A stretch of 58,081 bases of DNA from Labilithrix sp. (GCA_019637225.1 JAHBWC010000050.1:1-58081); one strand, 5' to 3'. Shown: positions 44,708-53,192, numbered from the stretch's first letter. A program made the numbers and translations. The notes: generated by a model not told the origin, from the sequence alone.

Positions 44708-44850
44708 GGTCGTCCTTCGGTGGACGAAGGGCCCGAGCAGGGCCGGTCGCCGGCGAGGGACCAAGGAAAGGATAAGGACGGCGGAGCAGCGCGAAACGAC
44801 CGGAGGAAGCCGAGGCTTACGAGCGTGCCTTGCGGTCGGTCCCTCGCTGT
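44708..44850 (-). promoter_or_regulatory. Structured 5' leader of the kdp operon
   Basis: On the minus-strand transcript, GCGAGGGACC (complement of 44838-44847) can pair perfectly with GGTCCCTCGC (44753-44762), closing a 75-base domain that contains a stacked 5-bp GACCG/CGGTC helix (44833-44837 with 44798-44802) and an AAGC-CTCG-GCTT hairpin. Nearer the first gene is GGCCC/GGGCC (44730-44744). The microprotein ribosome binding site lies in two competing hairpins: TCGTCC/GGACGA (44710-44727) and CCTTCG/CGAAGG (44714-44730). This is a candidate regulatory RNA; no known riboswitch class was recognised. Confidence 0.45.
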
Positions 44851-45094
44851 TGGGCTCTCGGAGAGGGAGAGCGGGCACGGGCACGGACACGTACGAGAGC
44901 GAAGAGGCGGTCTGTCGCGTGGGGACTCCGTGGCGGGCAACTCATCTCATGCACCGGACGGCCGAGGGGCAAGCATTCCCTCGATCACGCCTTCACCACG
45001 ATTCTCGTCTCCACGTGCCCGTGCCCGTGCCCGTGCCCGTGCCCGATCTCGTCTCCCGGAGTCACGAACCGGCCGAACTCATGGTGCCCGCGGC
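44851..45094. other. polA-kdp intergenic remainder with hexamer repeats
   Basis: No gene. It contains the presumed kdp promoter (not identified by sequence), two GGGCAC units at 44873-44884 flanked by GAGAG words, and five perfect GTGCCC units at 45015-45044. The latter are bordered by two copies of a GGAGACGAGA-like word on the minus strand. Lies directly 3' of polA. Confidence 0.6.
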
Positions 45095-47929
45095 TCAGTG
45101 TGCCTCGCCCCAGTGCGCGCCGCTTCCGACGTCGACCTCGAGCGGCACGTCGAGCGTCATCGCGCTCTCCATCGCCTCCTTGATGCGCGCCTTCGCCTCG
45201 TCGACGTGCGCCTCGGGCACCTCGAACACGAGCTCGTCGTGCACCGTGAGGATCATGCGCGCGCCGGGGACGACGTCGCCGAGCCCGAGCTTGATCATCG
45301 CGAGCTTCAGGATGTCGGCCGCCGCCCCCTGGATCGGCGTGTTCTTCGCCACGCGCTCGGCCTCGAAGCGGAGGCCGCGGTTCGACGAGCGCAGGTTCGG
45401 CAAGAAGCGCCGGCGCCCGAGGATCGTGTGCACGGCCTCGCCTTCGCGCGCGGTCTCGATCGTCTGCTCGAGGAAGCGGCGCACCCCGCCGAAGCGCTCG
45501 AAGTACGTCGCGATGAACGCCGCCGCCTCCTGCCGCGTGATGCCGAGGTCGCGCGCGAGCCGCGGCTCGCCCATGCCGTAGATGAGGCCGAAGTTGACCG
45601 CCTTCGCGCGGCGGCGCATCTCCGCGGTCACGTCGGCGCGCGGGACGTTGAAGACGAGCGAGGCGGTGTGCGTGTGGACGTCGACGCGCTCGCGGAACGC
45701 CACGCCGAGCGCCTCGTCCTTCGCGAGGTGCGCGAGCACGCGGAGCTCGATCTGCGAGTAGTCCGCGCTGACGATGCGGTGCCCCGCGGGCGCCACGAAC
45801 GCCGAGCGGACGAGCCGCCCGACCTCGCGACGGATCGGGATGTTCTGGAGGTTCGGCTCGGTCGACGACAGCCGCCCCGTCGCCGCGACCGCCTGCTCGA
45901 ACCGCGTGTGGATGCGGCCGGTCTCGGGGTTGACCGCGCGCGGGAGGCCCTCGAGGTAGGTGCCCTTCAGCTTGTCGAGCTCGCGGAACTCGAGGATGAC
46001 CGACGGGAGCGGGTGCTTGTCGGCGAGCTCCTCGAGGACGGCCGCGTCGGTCGAGCGCCCGCCCTTCAAGGTCCGCTTCACGACCGGGAGCTTCAGCTCG
46101 TCGAAGAGGATCGCCTCGAGCTGGTCGCGCGAGCGGATGGCGAAGCGACGGCCGGCCGCCTCCTGCGCCTTCGCGTCGAGGATCTGGCACTCGGCCTCGA
46201 CCTTCGCCGCGATGCCGGCGAGGCGCGTCGTGTCGACGAGCACGCCCTTCTGCTCCATCGCCGCGAGCACGCGCGAGAGCGGCAGCTCGACCTTCTCGTA
46301 GAGCTCGCCGAGGCCGTCCTGGGCGACGCGCGGATCGAGCCGCTCGGCGAGCGCGAGCGCGAGCTCGGCCTGCGGCGCCGCGTACGTCGTCGCGCGCTCG
46401 ACGTCGAGCTGATCGAACATGACGCGATCGGCGCGCCGGCCCGTCGTGGCCTCTTCGAAGACGGGCAGCTCGGTGGCGAACTCGCGCCGCACGAGGTCCT
46501 TCAGCGCGTGCGGCGCCTCCGGGTCGAGCAGGTACGCCGCCAGCATCGGGTCGGAGATCGCGCCCTCGATGCGGAGCCCGTTCCGCGCGAGCACGTCCTC
46601 GACGCGCTTCAGATCGTACGCGACCTTCCGGATCGCCGGGTCCGCGAGCAGCGGGCCGACCGCGGCGCGGACCTCGTCGAGCGAGAGCTGCTTCGGCGCG
46701 CCGAGGTAGCGATGCGCGATCGGGACGTAGATGCCCTCGCCCGGCGCCGCCGCCAGCGCGACGCCGAGGATCTGCGCGCGCATCGGATCGGGCGTGGTCA
46801 TCGCGACGCCGAGGCCGACGACGCCCTTCGCCTTCGCCGCCGCGACGACCACCGCGAGGTCCTCGGCGGAGACCACGTGGCGGTAGGTCCGGGTGACGGG
46901 CGGCAGAGGCTCGCGCGACGCGCCCGCGGACGCCGGCGCGCGCGACGCGGCCGAGACCATCGCGACGGCGCGGCCGGCGCCCTTGTCGCCGACGGCCGTG
47001 TGCTTCCCGTCGCGCATGCGCTGCTCGGCGGAGGAGATCTGGTCGAGCAGGCGCGTGAACTCGAGCTCGATGAAGAGCTTCCGCAGCTCCTCGAGGTCGG
47101 CGCCGCCGTAGCGCATCCGCTCCGCGTCGAAGTCGACGGGGACGTCGGCCTTCAGGGTGACGAGGGTCTGCGAGACGCGCGCGTCCGCCTCGTGCTCGAC
47201 GAGCTTCTCGCGCAGCTTCGGCCGCTTGATCTTGTCGATGTTGGCGTAGATGCCCTCGATCGTCCCGTGCTCCTTCAGCAGATCGGCGGCCGTCTTCGGC
47301 CCGACCGAGGGGACGCCGGGGATGTTGTCGGAGGTGTCGCCGGTGAGCGCGAGCAGATCCCGGAGCTGGCTCGGCGGCACGCCGAACTTCGCCTCGACCT
47401 CGACGGGGCCGTAGGTGCGGTCGCGCATCGAGTCCCAGAGCACGACGCGGTTGTCCCCGTCGTGGACGAGCTGCATCAGGTCCTTGTCCGCGCTGACGAT
47501 CACGACGCGGAGGCCCGCCGCGGTCGCCTTGGCGACGACGGCGGCGATGAGATCGTCCGCCTCGATGGACTCCGCCCGGAAGATCGGGATGTTGTAGGCG
47601 CGCACGATCGTCTCGCAGCGCGCCATCTGCGGCCCCAGATCGGCGGGCATCGCCTGGCGGGTCGCCTTGTAGCGGGTGTCGATCTCCTTGCGGAAGCTCG
47701 GCCCCTTGCAGTCCATGGCGACCGCGAACCTCGCCGGGAGCCGCTCGTTGACGATCTTCTGCAGCATGTTGACCGTGCCGAGCACCGCGTGGGTCGTCTC
47801 GCCCTTCGACGAGGAGAGCGGCGCGATCGCGTGGTAAGCGCGGTAGACGTAGCCGGAGAGGTCGACGAGATAGAGGACGTCGTCGCTGCCGGGGGGCGGC
47901 AAGCTCGCAGGAGGCAGGGGCACGCGCAC
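45095..47929 (-). CDS. polA: DNA polymerase I
   Basis: 944 aa. Order: 5' nuclease (about 18-290; AESIEADDLIA and LLALTGDTSDNIPGVPSVGP are typical), a 3'-5' exonuclease-like domain (about 345-535), and the polymerase domain (about 540-944) with motif A DYSQIELR (D723), motif B RRRAKAVNFGLIYG and motif C VHDE (897-899). The exonuclease region lacks its metal ligands: the first motif reads VGLGVAM and the third YAAPQAE where YAAEDAD-like is expected. Proofreading is probably absent, as in Taq and mycobacterial enzymes. The start is given as GTG 47929, without a good ribosome binding site; a start slightly downstream is possible. Confidence 0.95.
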   Translation of the reverse strand: MRVPLPPASLPPPGSDDVLYLVDLSGYVYRAYHAIAPLSSSKGETTHAVLGTVNMLQKIVNERLPARFAVAMDCKGPSFRKEIDTRYKATRQAMPADLGPQMARCETIVRAYNIPIFRAESIEADDLIAAVVAKATAAGLRVVIVSADKDLMQLVHDGDNRVVLWDSMRDRTYGPVEVEAKFGVPPSQLRDLLALTGDTSDNIPGVPSVGPKTAADLLKEHGTIEGIYANIDKIKRPKLREKLVEHEADARVSQTLVTLKADVPVDFDAERMRYGGADLEELRKLFIELEFTRLLDQISSAEQRMRDGKHTAVGDKGAGRAVAMVSAASRAPASAGASREPLPPVTRTYRHVVSAEDLAVVVAAAKAKGVVGLGVAMTTPDPMRAQILGVALAAAPGEGIYVPIAHRYLGAPKQLSLDEVRAAVGPLLADPAIRKVAYDLKRVEDVLARNGLRIEGAISDPMLAAYLLDPEAPHALKDLVRREFATELPVFEEATTGRRADRVMFDQLDVERATTYAAPQAELALALAERLDPRVAQDGLGELYEKVELPLSRVLAAMEQKGVLVDTTRLAGIAAKVEAECQILDAKAQEAAGRRFAIRSRDQLEAILFDELKLPVVKRTLKGGRSTDAAVLEELADKHPLPSVILEFRELDKLKGTYLEGLPRAVNPETGRIHTRFEQAVAATGRLSSTEPNLQNIPIRREVGRLVRSAFVAPAGHRIVSADYSQIELRVLAHLAKDEALGVAFRERVDVHTHTASLVFNVPRADVTAEMRRRAKAVNFGLIYGMGEPRLARDLGITRQEAAAFIATYFERFGGVRRFLEQTIETAREGEAVHTILGRRRFLPNLRSSNRGLRFEAERVAKNTPIQGAAADILKLAMIKLGLGDVVPGARMILTVHDELVFEVPEAHVDEAKARIKEAMESAMTLDVPLEVDVGSGAHWGEAH

Positions 47930-48271
47930 ACCGTAGGAGGGGCGCCTGCCCGTCGCAACCCACGAGCCCAGCCGGGCGCGGGCGCGCTCTCCCGCCGCCG
48001 GCGCGTCGTACCGGCACGAAATCTGGGCTCTCCGGCCCGCCGGCGGACACCGGTCCGGCGAGCCGTCGGACCGCCCGGCACCGAGCGCCCGGACGGCCGG
48101 AAAACGCCGCCGGGGCGTTTCCTCCGGAGGGCGGTCGCGCTATCTTTTTCCGACTCACATTGGATCCGATCGACAATCGGGCCGACGCTTGAACCCTTCC
48201 GCGTCGCTCTGCGTCCAAGGTTCCATCCGCGGTCGTGAGCTCTTTTCTTCTGCCTCCCCCTTGAAGCTCCC
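47930..48271. other. Divergent intergenic region between polA and the Ser/Thr kinase
   Basis: 342 bases without a convincing gene. An imperfect hairpin, GGAAAACGCC-GCCG-GGGCGTTTCC, lies at about 48099-48122. The right third (48130-48270) is less GC-rich, with runs of T near 48143-48148 and 48242-48248, and is the likely promoter zone of the kinase gene. I could not fix promoter boxes. Confidence 0.45.
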
Positions 48272-49807
48272 ATGATGAACTCCGAAGCGCCGCCGTCTCA
48301 GGGCCTCGTCGGCGGCAAGTACCAGCTCATACGGATGATCGGACGGGGCGGAATGGGCTCCGTCTGGGAGGCGCGTCACGCCTCGCTGGGCACGCCGAGC
48401 GCGATCAAGTTCATCGAGGCCGAGTACGCCGACAGCCAGGAGGCGCGGAGCCGCTTCGACAAGGAAGCGAAGGCAGCCGCGACCATCCAGTCGAAGCACG
48501 CCATCCAGATCTACGACCACGGCGTCACCGACGACGGCAAGCCGTACATCGTGATGGAGCTGCTCCAGGGCGAGCCGCTCGACAAGCGCATCGACCGCCT
48601 CTGCCGGATGAGCCTCCAGGACACGGCGAAGATCATCCAGCAGGTGAGCCGCGGCCTCGCGCGCGCGCACGAGCGCGGGATCATCCACCGCGATCTGAAG
48701 CCGGAGAACATCTTCATCGTCCGGAACCCCGACGACGACGACGAGGTCGCGAAGGTGCTCGACTTCGGCATCGCCAAGATGTCGAACGCGCCCGGCAATC
48801 CGGGCATGACGTCGAGCACGAAGACCGGCGCCGTGCTCGGTACGCCCTTCTACATGTCGCCCGAGCAGGCGCGCGGGCTCCGCAACGTCGACCACCGCAC
48901 GGACGTGTGGTCGCTCGGCGTCATCGCCTTCAAGTGCGTGACGGGCAAGCTCCCGTTCGACGGCGAGTCGGTCGGCGATCTCCTGGTGAAGATCTGCACT
49001 TCGCCGGTGCCCGTGCCCTCGCAGGTGGTGCCCGGCATCCCGCCGAACTTCGACGCGTGGTTCATGCGCGCGCTCGAGCGCGAGCCCGAGCGACGCTTCG
49101 CGACCGTGACCGAGCTCTCCGACGCGCTCTGCTTCGCGGCGGGCATCGCGACGCGCTCGCAGCACGGCGCGCCGATCGCGCAGCTCGCGACCATCGGCGC
49201 CGGGCCGGGAATGATCACGCCGCACGGGCTGAGCTCGCCCGGTCCGCACCACGGGACCGGCCCGCAGGGCTACGGCTCGCGCACGCCGAGCGGCTACGGC
49301 GGGGAGGCCGGACACGCGCCGACGACGCAGACGCCGCCGCCCGGCGCGATGACCAACGCGCCGTTCACGTCGGAGTCGATCCCCGGCGTCGCTTCGAACA
49401 AGGGCAAGCTGGTCGTCGGCGGCATCCTCGCCGGTGTCCTGGCGATCGGCGCGACGATCGGCCTCGTGCTCTTCCTCCGCAAGCCCCCGATCGCGCAGCC
49501 CGACACGGCGAAGGGGGCCGACGCACCGCCGCCGGTCAGCGTGGTCGCGACGACGCCGCCACCCGACGACAAGGACAAGGACAAGGACAAGCCCGCGGCC
49601 GCGGATCCGACGCCGGCGGCCGATCCGCCCGTCGCGAACAACACCCAAGGCGGCGGGACGGTCGTCGCGAAGCCTGCGGGAAAGCCGACGGCCGGAGCGA
49701 AGACGAGCGCCAAGCCGCCCGTCGCGCCGCCGCTCCCGCCCACGACCGCAACGACGACGGCGACCGCGAAGAAGCCGACGCGCGACCGGACCGATCCCGG
49801 CTACTGA
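48272..49807 (+). CDS. Hanks-type serine/threonine protein kinase
   Basis: 511 aa. Kinase domain about 16-290: glycine loop IGRGGMGSVWEA, K46 (AIKFI), HRDLKPEN with D141, DFG D164, GTPFYMSPEQ and DVWSLGVI. A Gly/Pro/Thr-rich juxtamembrane stretch leads to one membrane helix (about 379-402) and an extracytoplasmic Pro/Ala/Lys tail including DDKDKDKDK, encoded by tandem GACAAG units. Myxobacteria carry many such kinases; the substrate is unknown. The stop is 2 bases before the homology of the repeat element begins. The next gene encodes a TPR/barrel protein on the same strand. Confidence 0.94.
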   Translation: MMNSEAPPSQGLVGGKYQLIRMIGRGGMGSVWEARHASLGTPSAIKFIEAEYADSQEARSRFDKEAKAAATIQSKHAIQIYDHGVTDDGKPYIVMELLQGEPLDKRIDRLCRMSLQDTAKIIQQVSRGLARAHERGIIHRDLKPENIFIVRNPDDDDEVAKVLDFGIAKMSNAPGNPGMTSSTKTGAVLGTPFYMSPEQARGLRNVDHRTDVWSLGVIAFKCVTGKLPFDGESVGDLLVKICTSPVPVPSQVVPGIPPNFDAWFMRALEREPERRFATVTELSDALCFAAGIATRSQHGAPIAQLATIGAGPGMITPHGLSSPGPHHGTGPQGYGSRTPSGYGGEAGHAPTTQTPPPGAMTNAPFTSESIPGVASNKGKLVVGGILAGVLAIGATIGLVLFLRKPPIAQPDTAKGADAPPPVSVVATTPPPDDKDKDKDKPAAADPTPAADPPVANNTQGGGTVVAKPAGKPTAGAKTSAKPPVAPPLPPTTATTTATAKKPTRDRTDPGY

Positions 49808-49819
49808 ATCAGCGAGCGT

Positions 49820-49925
49820 GAAGCTCGATCAAAATCCAGCTCGCGAAGCGAGCGCCGCGTGGGGTGGGGACCCCGGAAAACCGCGCTTTTCCGGGGCGGG
49901 GCGGCGCGTGCCGCCCCGTGATGAC
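49820..49925 (+). repeat. 106-bp hairpin-rich repeat, copy B (3' end of the kinase gene)
   Basis: Reverse complement of 19766-19871 with no mismatch in 106 bases; weaker matching extends to about 49810. Starts 12 bases after the kinase stop and has the same orientation relative to that gene as copy A has to glgX. Contains the same nested stems, including CCCCGGAAAA/TTTTCCGGGG and GGGGCGGC/GCCGCCCC. Confidence 0.92.
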
Positions 49926-49930
49926 AAGAA

Positions 49931-49976
49931 GCTAAATGGGCCGAGCATGATTCCGAATCATGCTCGGTCATTTAGC
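49931..49976 (+). terminator. 46-bp near-perfect inverted repeat
   Basis: An outer stem GCTAAATG/CATTTAGC (8 bp) and an inner stem CCGAGCATGATT/AATCATGCTCGG (12 bp) with a 3-base CCG loop, joined by a small GG/T internal loop. It is markedly AT-richer than the region. It could be a terminator for the kinase transcript, a processed RNA stem, or a protein-binding palindrome for the downstream TPR/barrel gene, which starts 70 bases later. Confidence 0.6.
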
Positions 49977-50045
49977 GGTCGTCCGGCGCGAAGGCCCGCT
50001 GTCTGTGCTCGACGGACGTAGCGCAGGCTCTGATAGGCTGCTCCC

Positions 50046-51395
50046 ATGAAGCTTCGGGTGAGCGTCGCCCTCTTCGCTTTGATCGCGTTCACGGCGGTCT
50101 CGGCCGGCGCGCAGATGAGCGAGGGCGAGAAGAAGGCGGCCGCGCGCGCCGCGTACATGGAGGGCGTCGCGCTCCAGGACAAGGGCAACCCCGCCGACGC
50201 GCTCGGACGCTTCGAGGCGGCGCAGAAGCTCTTCGACGCGCCGACGCACCTCCTCCACATCGCGCAGTGCCAGGCGCTCACCGGCAAGCTGGTCGAGGCG
50301 TCCGAGACGTACGAGACGTTGACCCGCAAGACGCTCGAAAAGAACGCTCCCGAGGTGTTCGTCCAGGCGCAGGAGCAGGCCAAGGCGGAGCTGACGCCGC
50401 TCCGCCAGCGCATCCCCACGATGCGCGTGACGGTGAAGCCGGAGGCGCAGTCGCTCCAGGACCTGCAGGTCACGATCAACGACAAGCAGATGCCCGGCGA
50501 GCTGCTCGGCATCGCGCGGCCGGTGAACCCCGGTACGTACAAGCTCACGGCGTCGGCGACGGGATGGGGGACACCCGCGCCGGTCGAGGTCGAGGTGAAG
50601 GAGAAGGAGCCGCGGAGCGTCGAGCTGGTGCTCCAGCAGGGCGCGGGCGGCGTCGTCGTCGCCGATGGCGGTGGAACGCCCGCGCCTTACGAGCAGCCCA
50701 AGCCGAAGCCCTCGCCCGAGAGCCCCTCGTCCACGGGTCTCCTCGTCGGGCTAAGGCCGGGCCTGTTCGTGCCGGTCGGCGACGTCGCGAAGGGCGTCAA
50801 GTTCGACAACTACGCGAAGGCGGGACCGGGCGCGGGCCTCGACGTCATCGGCCGCGTGGCGCGCATCTTCCTCGTCGGCGGCACGCTCGAGTACGCGTCG
50901 CTCGGCGCGCCCGATCCGAGCGTCTTTCCGGTGGGGTCGAAGGCCGAGGTCGGAACGCACTCCATCTACGCGGGCGTGCTCGCCGGCATCATGCCGAACG
51001 TCGATCGCGTCACGTTCGTCGCCGACGCCGGCGCGGGCATGCGCTTCCTCTCGCGGAGCCTCACCCTCACGTCGTCGACCGGCGAGGTCTCGACCGGCGA
51101 CGAGACGTACAGCGGCCTCGAGCTCGCGGTGAACGCGGGCGTCTCGATCCCTGCGGGTCCGCTCCGGATCGTCCCGAAGGCGGGGCTCGCGTTCGGCCAG
51201 TTCACCGACCGAAACTGCGGGGTCAGCGCGTCGACGAGCCCGACGCTCACGGGCTGCGGGACGAACGCCGAGGTGACCACCGCGTCGCACGCGATCTTGA
51301 ACCTCGCGGTCGGCGTCTACTACCACGTGGACTTCGCGAAGAAGGCGGGCTCGGCGAGCTCGTCGCCCTTCTTCACCACCGCCTCCGCGCGCTGA
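50046..51395 (+). CDS. Exported TPR protein with C-terminal outer-membrane beta-barrel
   Basis: 449 aa. Signal peptide ending near VSAGA-Q, then TPR-like helices (about 30-120; AYMEGVALQDKGNPADALGRFEAA), a PEGA-like beta module (about 130-200; PGTYKLTASATGWG), a Pro/Gly linker and a C-terminal region of alternating beta strands (about 230-449) resembling an 8-strand outer-membrane barrel (LVGLRPGLFVPVGDV, GLDVIGRVARIFLVGG). Such TPR/PEGA/barrel proteins often follow Ser/Thr kinase genes in myxobacteria. Function unknown; a structural or scaffolding envelope role is plausible. Confidence 0.8.
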   Translation: MKLRVSVALFALIAFTAVSAGAQMSEGEKKAAARAAYMEGVALQDKGNPADALGRFEAAQKLFDAPTHLLHIAQCQALTGKLVEASETYETLTRKTLEKNAPEVFVQAQEQAKAELTPLRQRIPTMRVTVKPEAQSLQDLQVTINDKQMPGELLGIARPVNPGTYKLTASATGWGTPAPVEVEVKEKEPRSVELVLQQGAGGVVVADGGGTPAPYEQPKPKPSPESPSSTGLLVGLRPGLFVPVGDVAKGVKFDNYAKAGPGAGLDVIGRVARIFLVGGTLEYASLGAPDPSVFPVGSKAEVGTHSIYAGVLAGIMPNVDRVTFVADAGAGMRFLSRSLTLTSSTGEVSTGDETYSGLELAVNAGVSIPAGPLRIVPKAGLAFGQFTDRNCGVSASTSPTLTGCGTNAEVTTASHAILNLAVGVYYHVDFAKKAGSASSSPFFTTASAR

Positions 51396-51515
51396 GCGCC
51401 GACCGCCTGGCGCCGCCGCGCGGGCTTGACGCGCTGCGGCTGCGGCGGGGCAACCAAGTACAAGGATTTACAACTTGATGACAATGCGGGGCAAGGTGGG
51501 TGTCAAGCTCGCCGC

Positions 51516-53102
51516 ATGCACGTTGCCTTGTGTTTCGCGTACTTCGCTGTGCTTCTGCTCCTGGCGATGTATGGGCTTCACCGGTCGCATCTCGTTCTGA
51601 CCGTCGTCCGCCTCCGCAAGAAGCTCGCGAAGATGCAGGAAGGAACGCGCGTCCTCGACGAGGACACCGATCCCGACGCGCTCCCGCACGTCACCATCCA
51701 GCTGCCCCTCTACAACGAGGCCACGGTCGTCGGCCGGCTCCTCGAGGAGACCGCGAAGATGGCGTATCCACGCCACAAGCTGGAGATCCAGGTGCTCGAC
51801 GACTCGACGGACGAGTCGCGGCAGATGGCGCGCGCGAAGGTCGAGAGCCTCCGCGAGAACCCGCCGGCGCTGCCCGAGGGCACCCGCGCCGACTGGGACG
51901 GGCCGCTCGACATGGTCTACATCCACCGCGTCGATCGCACCGGTTACAAGGCAGGCGCGCTCGACGCCGGCCTGAAGGTCGCGAAGGGCGAGCTCGTCGC
52001 GATCTTCGACGCGGACTTCGTCCCCGGCTCGCGCTTCCTCCGCGATCTCGTCCCGCACTTCCTCGGCGACGCCAAGGTCGGCATGGTGCAGGCGCGCTGG
52101 GGGCACATGAACCGTGACCTGTCGCTCCTCACCCGCGTGCAGGCGCTGATGCTCGACGGTCATCACCTCGTCGAGAACCGCGCGCGCGCCGCGGCCGGCT
52201 GGCTCTTCAACTTCTCGGGCACCGGCGGCATGTGGCGCAAGGAGGCGATCTCCGGGAGCGGCGGCTGGCAGCACGACACGCTCACGGAGGACCTCGATCT
52301 GTCCTACCGCGCGCAGATGGCGGGCTGGAAGTTCGTCTACCGCGAGGACGTCGTGACGCCCGCCGAGCTGCCGGAGGACGTGAGCGCGTTCCGCGCGCAG
52401 CAGTTCCGCTGGGCGAAGGGCACCGTGCAGACGGCGCGCAAGCTCATGGCGCGCGTGATGAAGTCGGATCTCACGCTCACGCAGCGGCTCGAGGCGTTCT
52501 TCCACATGACGCCGCACTTCGCGTACCCGCTCATGGTCGTGCTGAGCGTCCTGCTCCTCCCGGCGCTCATCCTGATGCCGGCGACGAACCCGACGACGAT
52601 GCTGCTCATCGACCTGCCGCTGTGCATCGGCACGACCGGCTCGCTCGCGGCCTTCTACGCGATGGCCGAGGCGGCGCAGGGGCGCCGGCGCATCGACGCG
52701 ATCAGGATCCTCCCGGCGCTCCTCGCGCTCGGCGCGGGCCTCGCGCCCCACCTCACGAAGGCCGTCTTCGAGGGCCTCCGCTCGATGTCCGGCGAGTTCG
52801 TCCGCACGCCGAAGCACGGCGCCAACCACAGCCATCGCTACCGCGCGCGCGCCGACCTCCCCACGACCGAGATCGCGCTCTGCCTCATCTCGTTCGCGAG
52901 CGTCGTCGCGTCGCTCGAGACGGGGCACTGGTTCGCGACCCCGTTCGCGATGCTCTTCACGTTCGGCTACGGCTACGTCGCGTCGCTCGTCGCGAGCGAG
53001 CAGGTGGCGCGGCGCCGCGCTGCCCGCCTGGGCCTCGCCCCGGCCGCCGCGGAGAGCGTCCCGCCGCCGGCGCCCGCGGCCTCCGAAGAGCTGGCCGCCT
53101 GA
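51516..53102 (+). CDS. Processive family-2 glycosyltransferase (cellulose synthase-like)
   Basis: 528 aa integral membrane enzyme. One N-terminal helix, a GT-A cytosolic domain, and several C-terminal helices. Motifs: QLPLYNEATV, DD at 95-96 (VLDDSTDESR), DAD at 165-167 (FDADF), TED at 257-259 and QQFRW at 295-299. This set is diagnostic of processive beta-glycan synthases and related beta-glucosyl/mannosyltransferases. No PilZ domain or bcs partner is present. The substrate may be a beta-glucan, glucomannan or a glycolipid sugar. The ATG at 51516 begins directly at the first helix. Confidence 0.9.
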   Translation: MHVALCFAYFAVLLLLAMYGLHRSHLVLTVVRLRKKLAKMQEGTRVLDEDTDPDALPHVTIQLPLYNEATVVGRLLEETAKMAYPRHKLEIQVLDDSTDESRQMARAKVESLRENPPALPEGTRADWDGPLDMVYIHRVDRTGYKAGALDAGLKVAKGELVAIFDADFVPGSRFLRDLVPHFLGDAKVGMVQARWGHMNRDLSLLTRVQALMLDGHHLVENRARAAAGWLFNFSGTGGMWRKEAISGSGGWQHDTLTEDLDLSYRAQMAGWKFVYREDVVTPAELPEDVSAFRAQQFRWAKGTVQTARKLMARVMKSDLTLTQRLEAFFHMTPHFAYPLMVVLSVLLLPALILMPATNPTTMLLIDLPLCIGTTGSLAAFYAMAEAAQGRRRIDAIRILPALLALGAGLAPHLTKAVFEGLRSMSGEFVRTPKHGANHSHRYRARADLPTTEIALCLISFASVVASLETGHWFATPFAMLFTFGYGYVASLVASEQVARRRAARLGLAPAAAESVPPPAPAASEELAA

Positions 53103-53121
53103 GTCTCAAGTGGCTGGTATC

Positions 53122-53141
53122 GCTTGCTTATATAGGCAAGC
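53122..53141 (+). terminator. Hairpin after the glycosyltransferase gene
   Basis: GCTTGC-TTATATAG-GCAAGC, 6-bp stem with an AT-rich 8-base loop, 20 bases past the stop. The AT-rich loop could alternatively be part of a promoter. Confidence 0.45.
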
Positions 53142-53192
53142 TCAACCGCCTTCGGCGATGACGGGTCCGACGTCATGACCGGGAGCGCGCGC

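Noticed and set aside
44708..44850. Known ydaO-type c-di-AMP riboswitch in the kdp leader
   Set aside because: The conserved core sequences of that class are not recognisable by eye; only generic stems are seen.
49570..49593. Tandem GACAAG units in the kinase tail as a mobile repeat
   Set aside because: Explained by a low-complexity DKDKDKDK protein tail typical of extracytoplasmic kinase linkers.
51426..51515. 30-residue N-terminal extension of the family-2 glycosyltransferase
   Set aside because: Cys/Gly-rich with no homology expectation; the ATG at 51516 starts directly at the first membrane helix.
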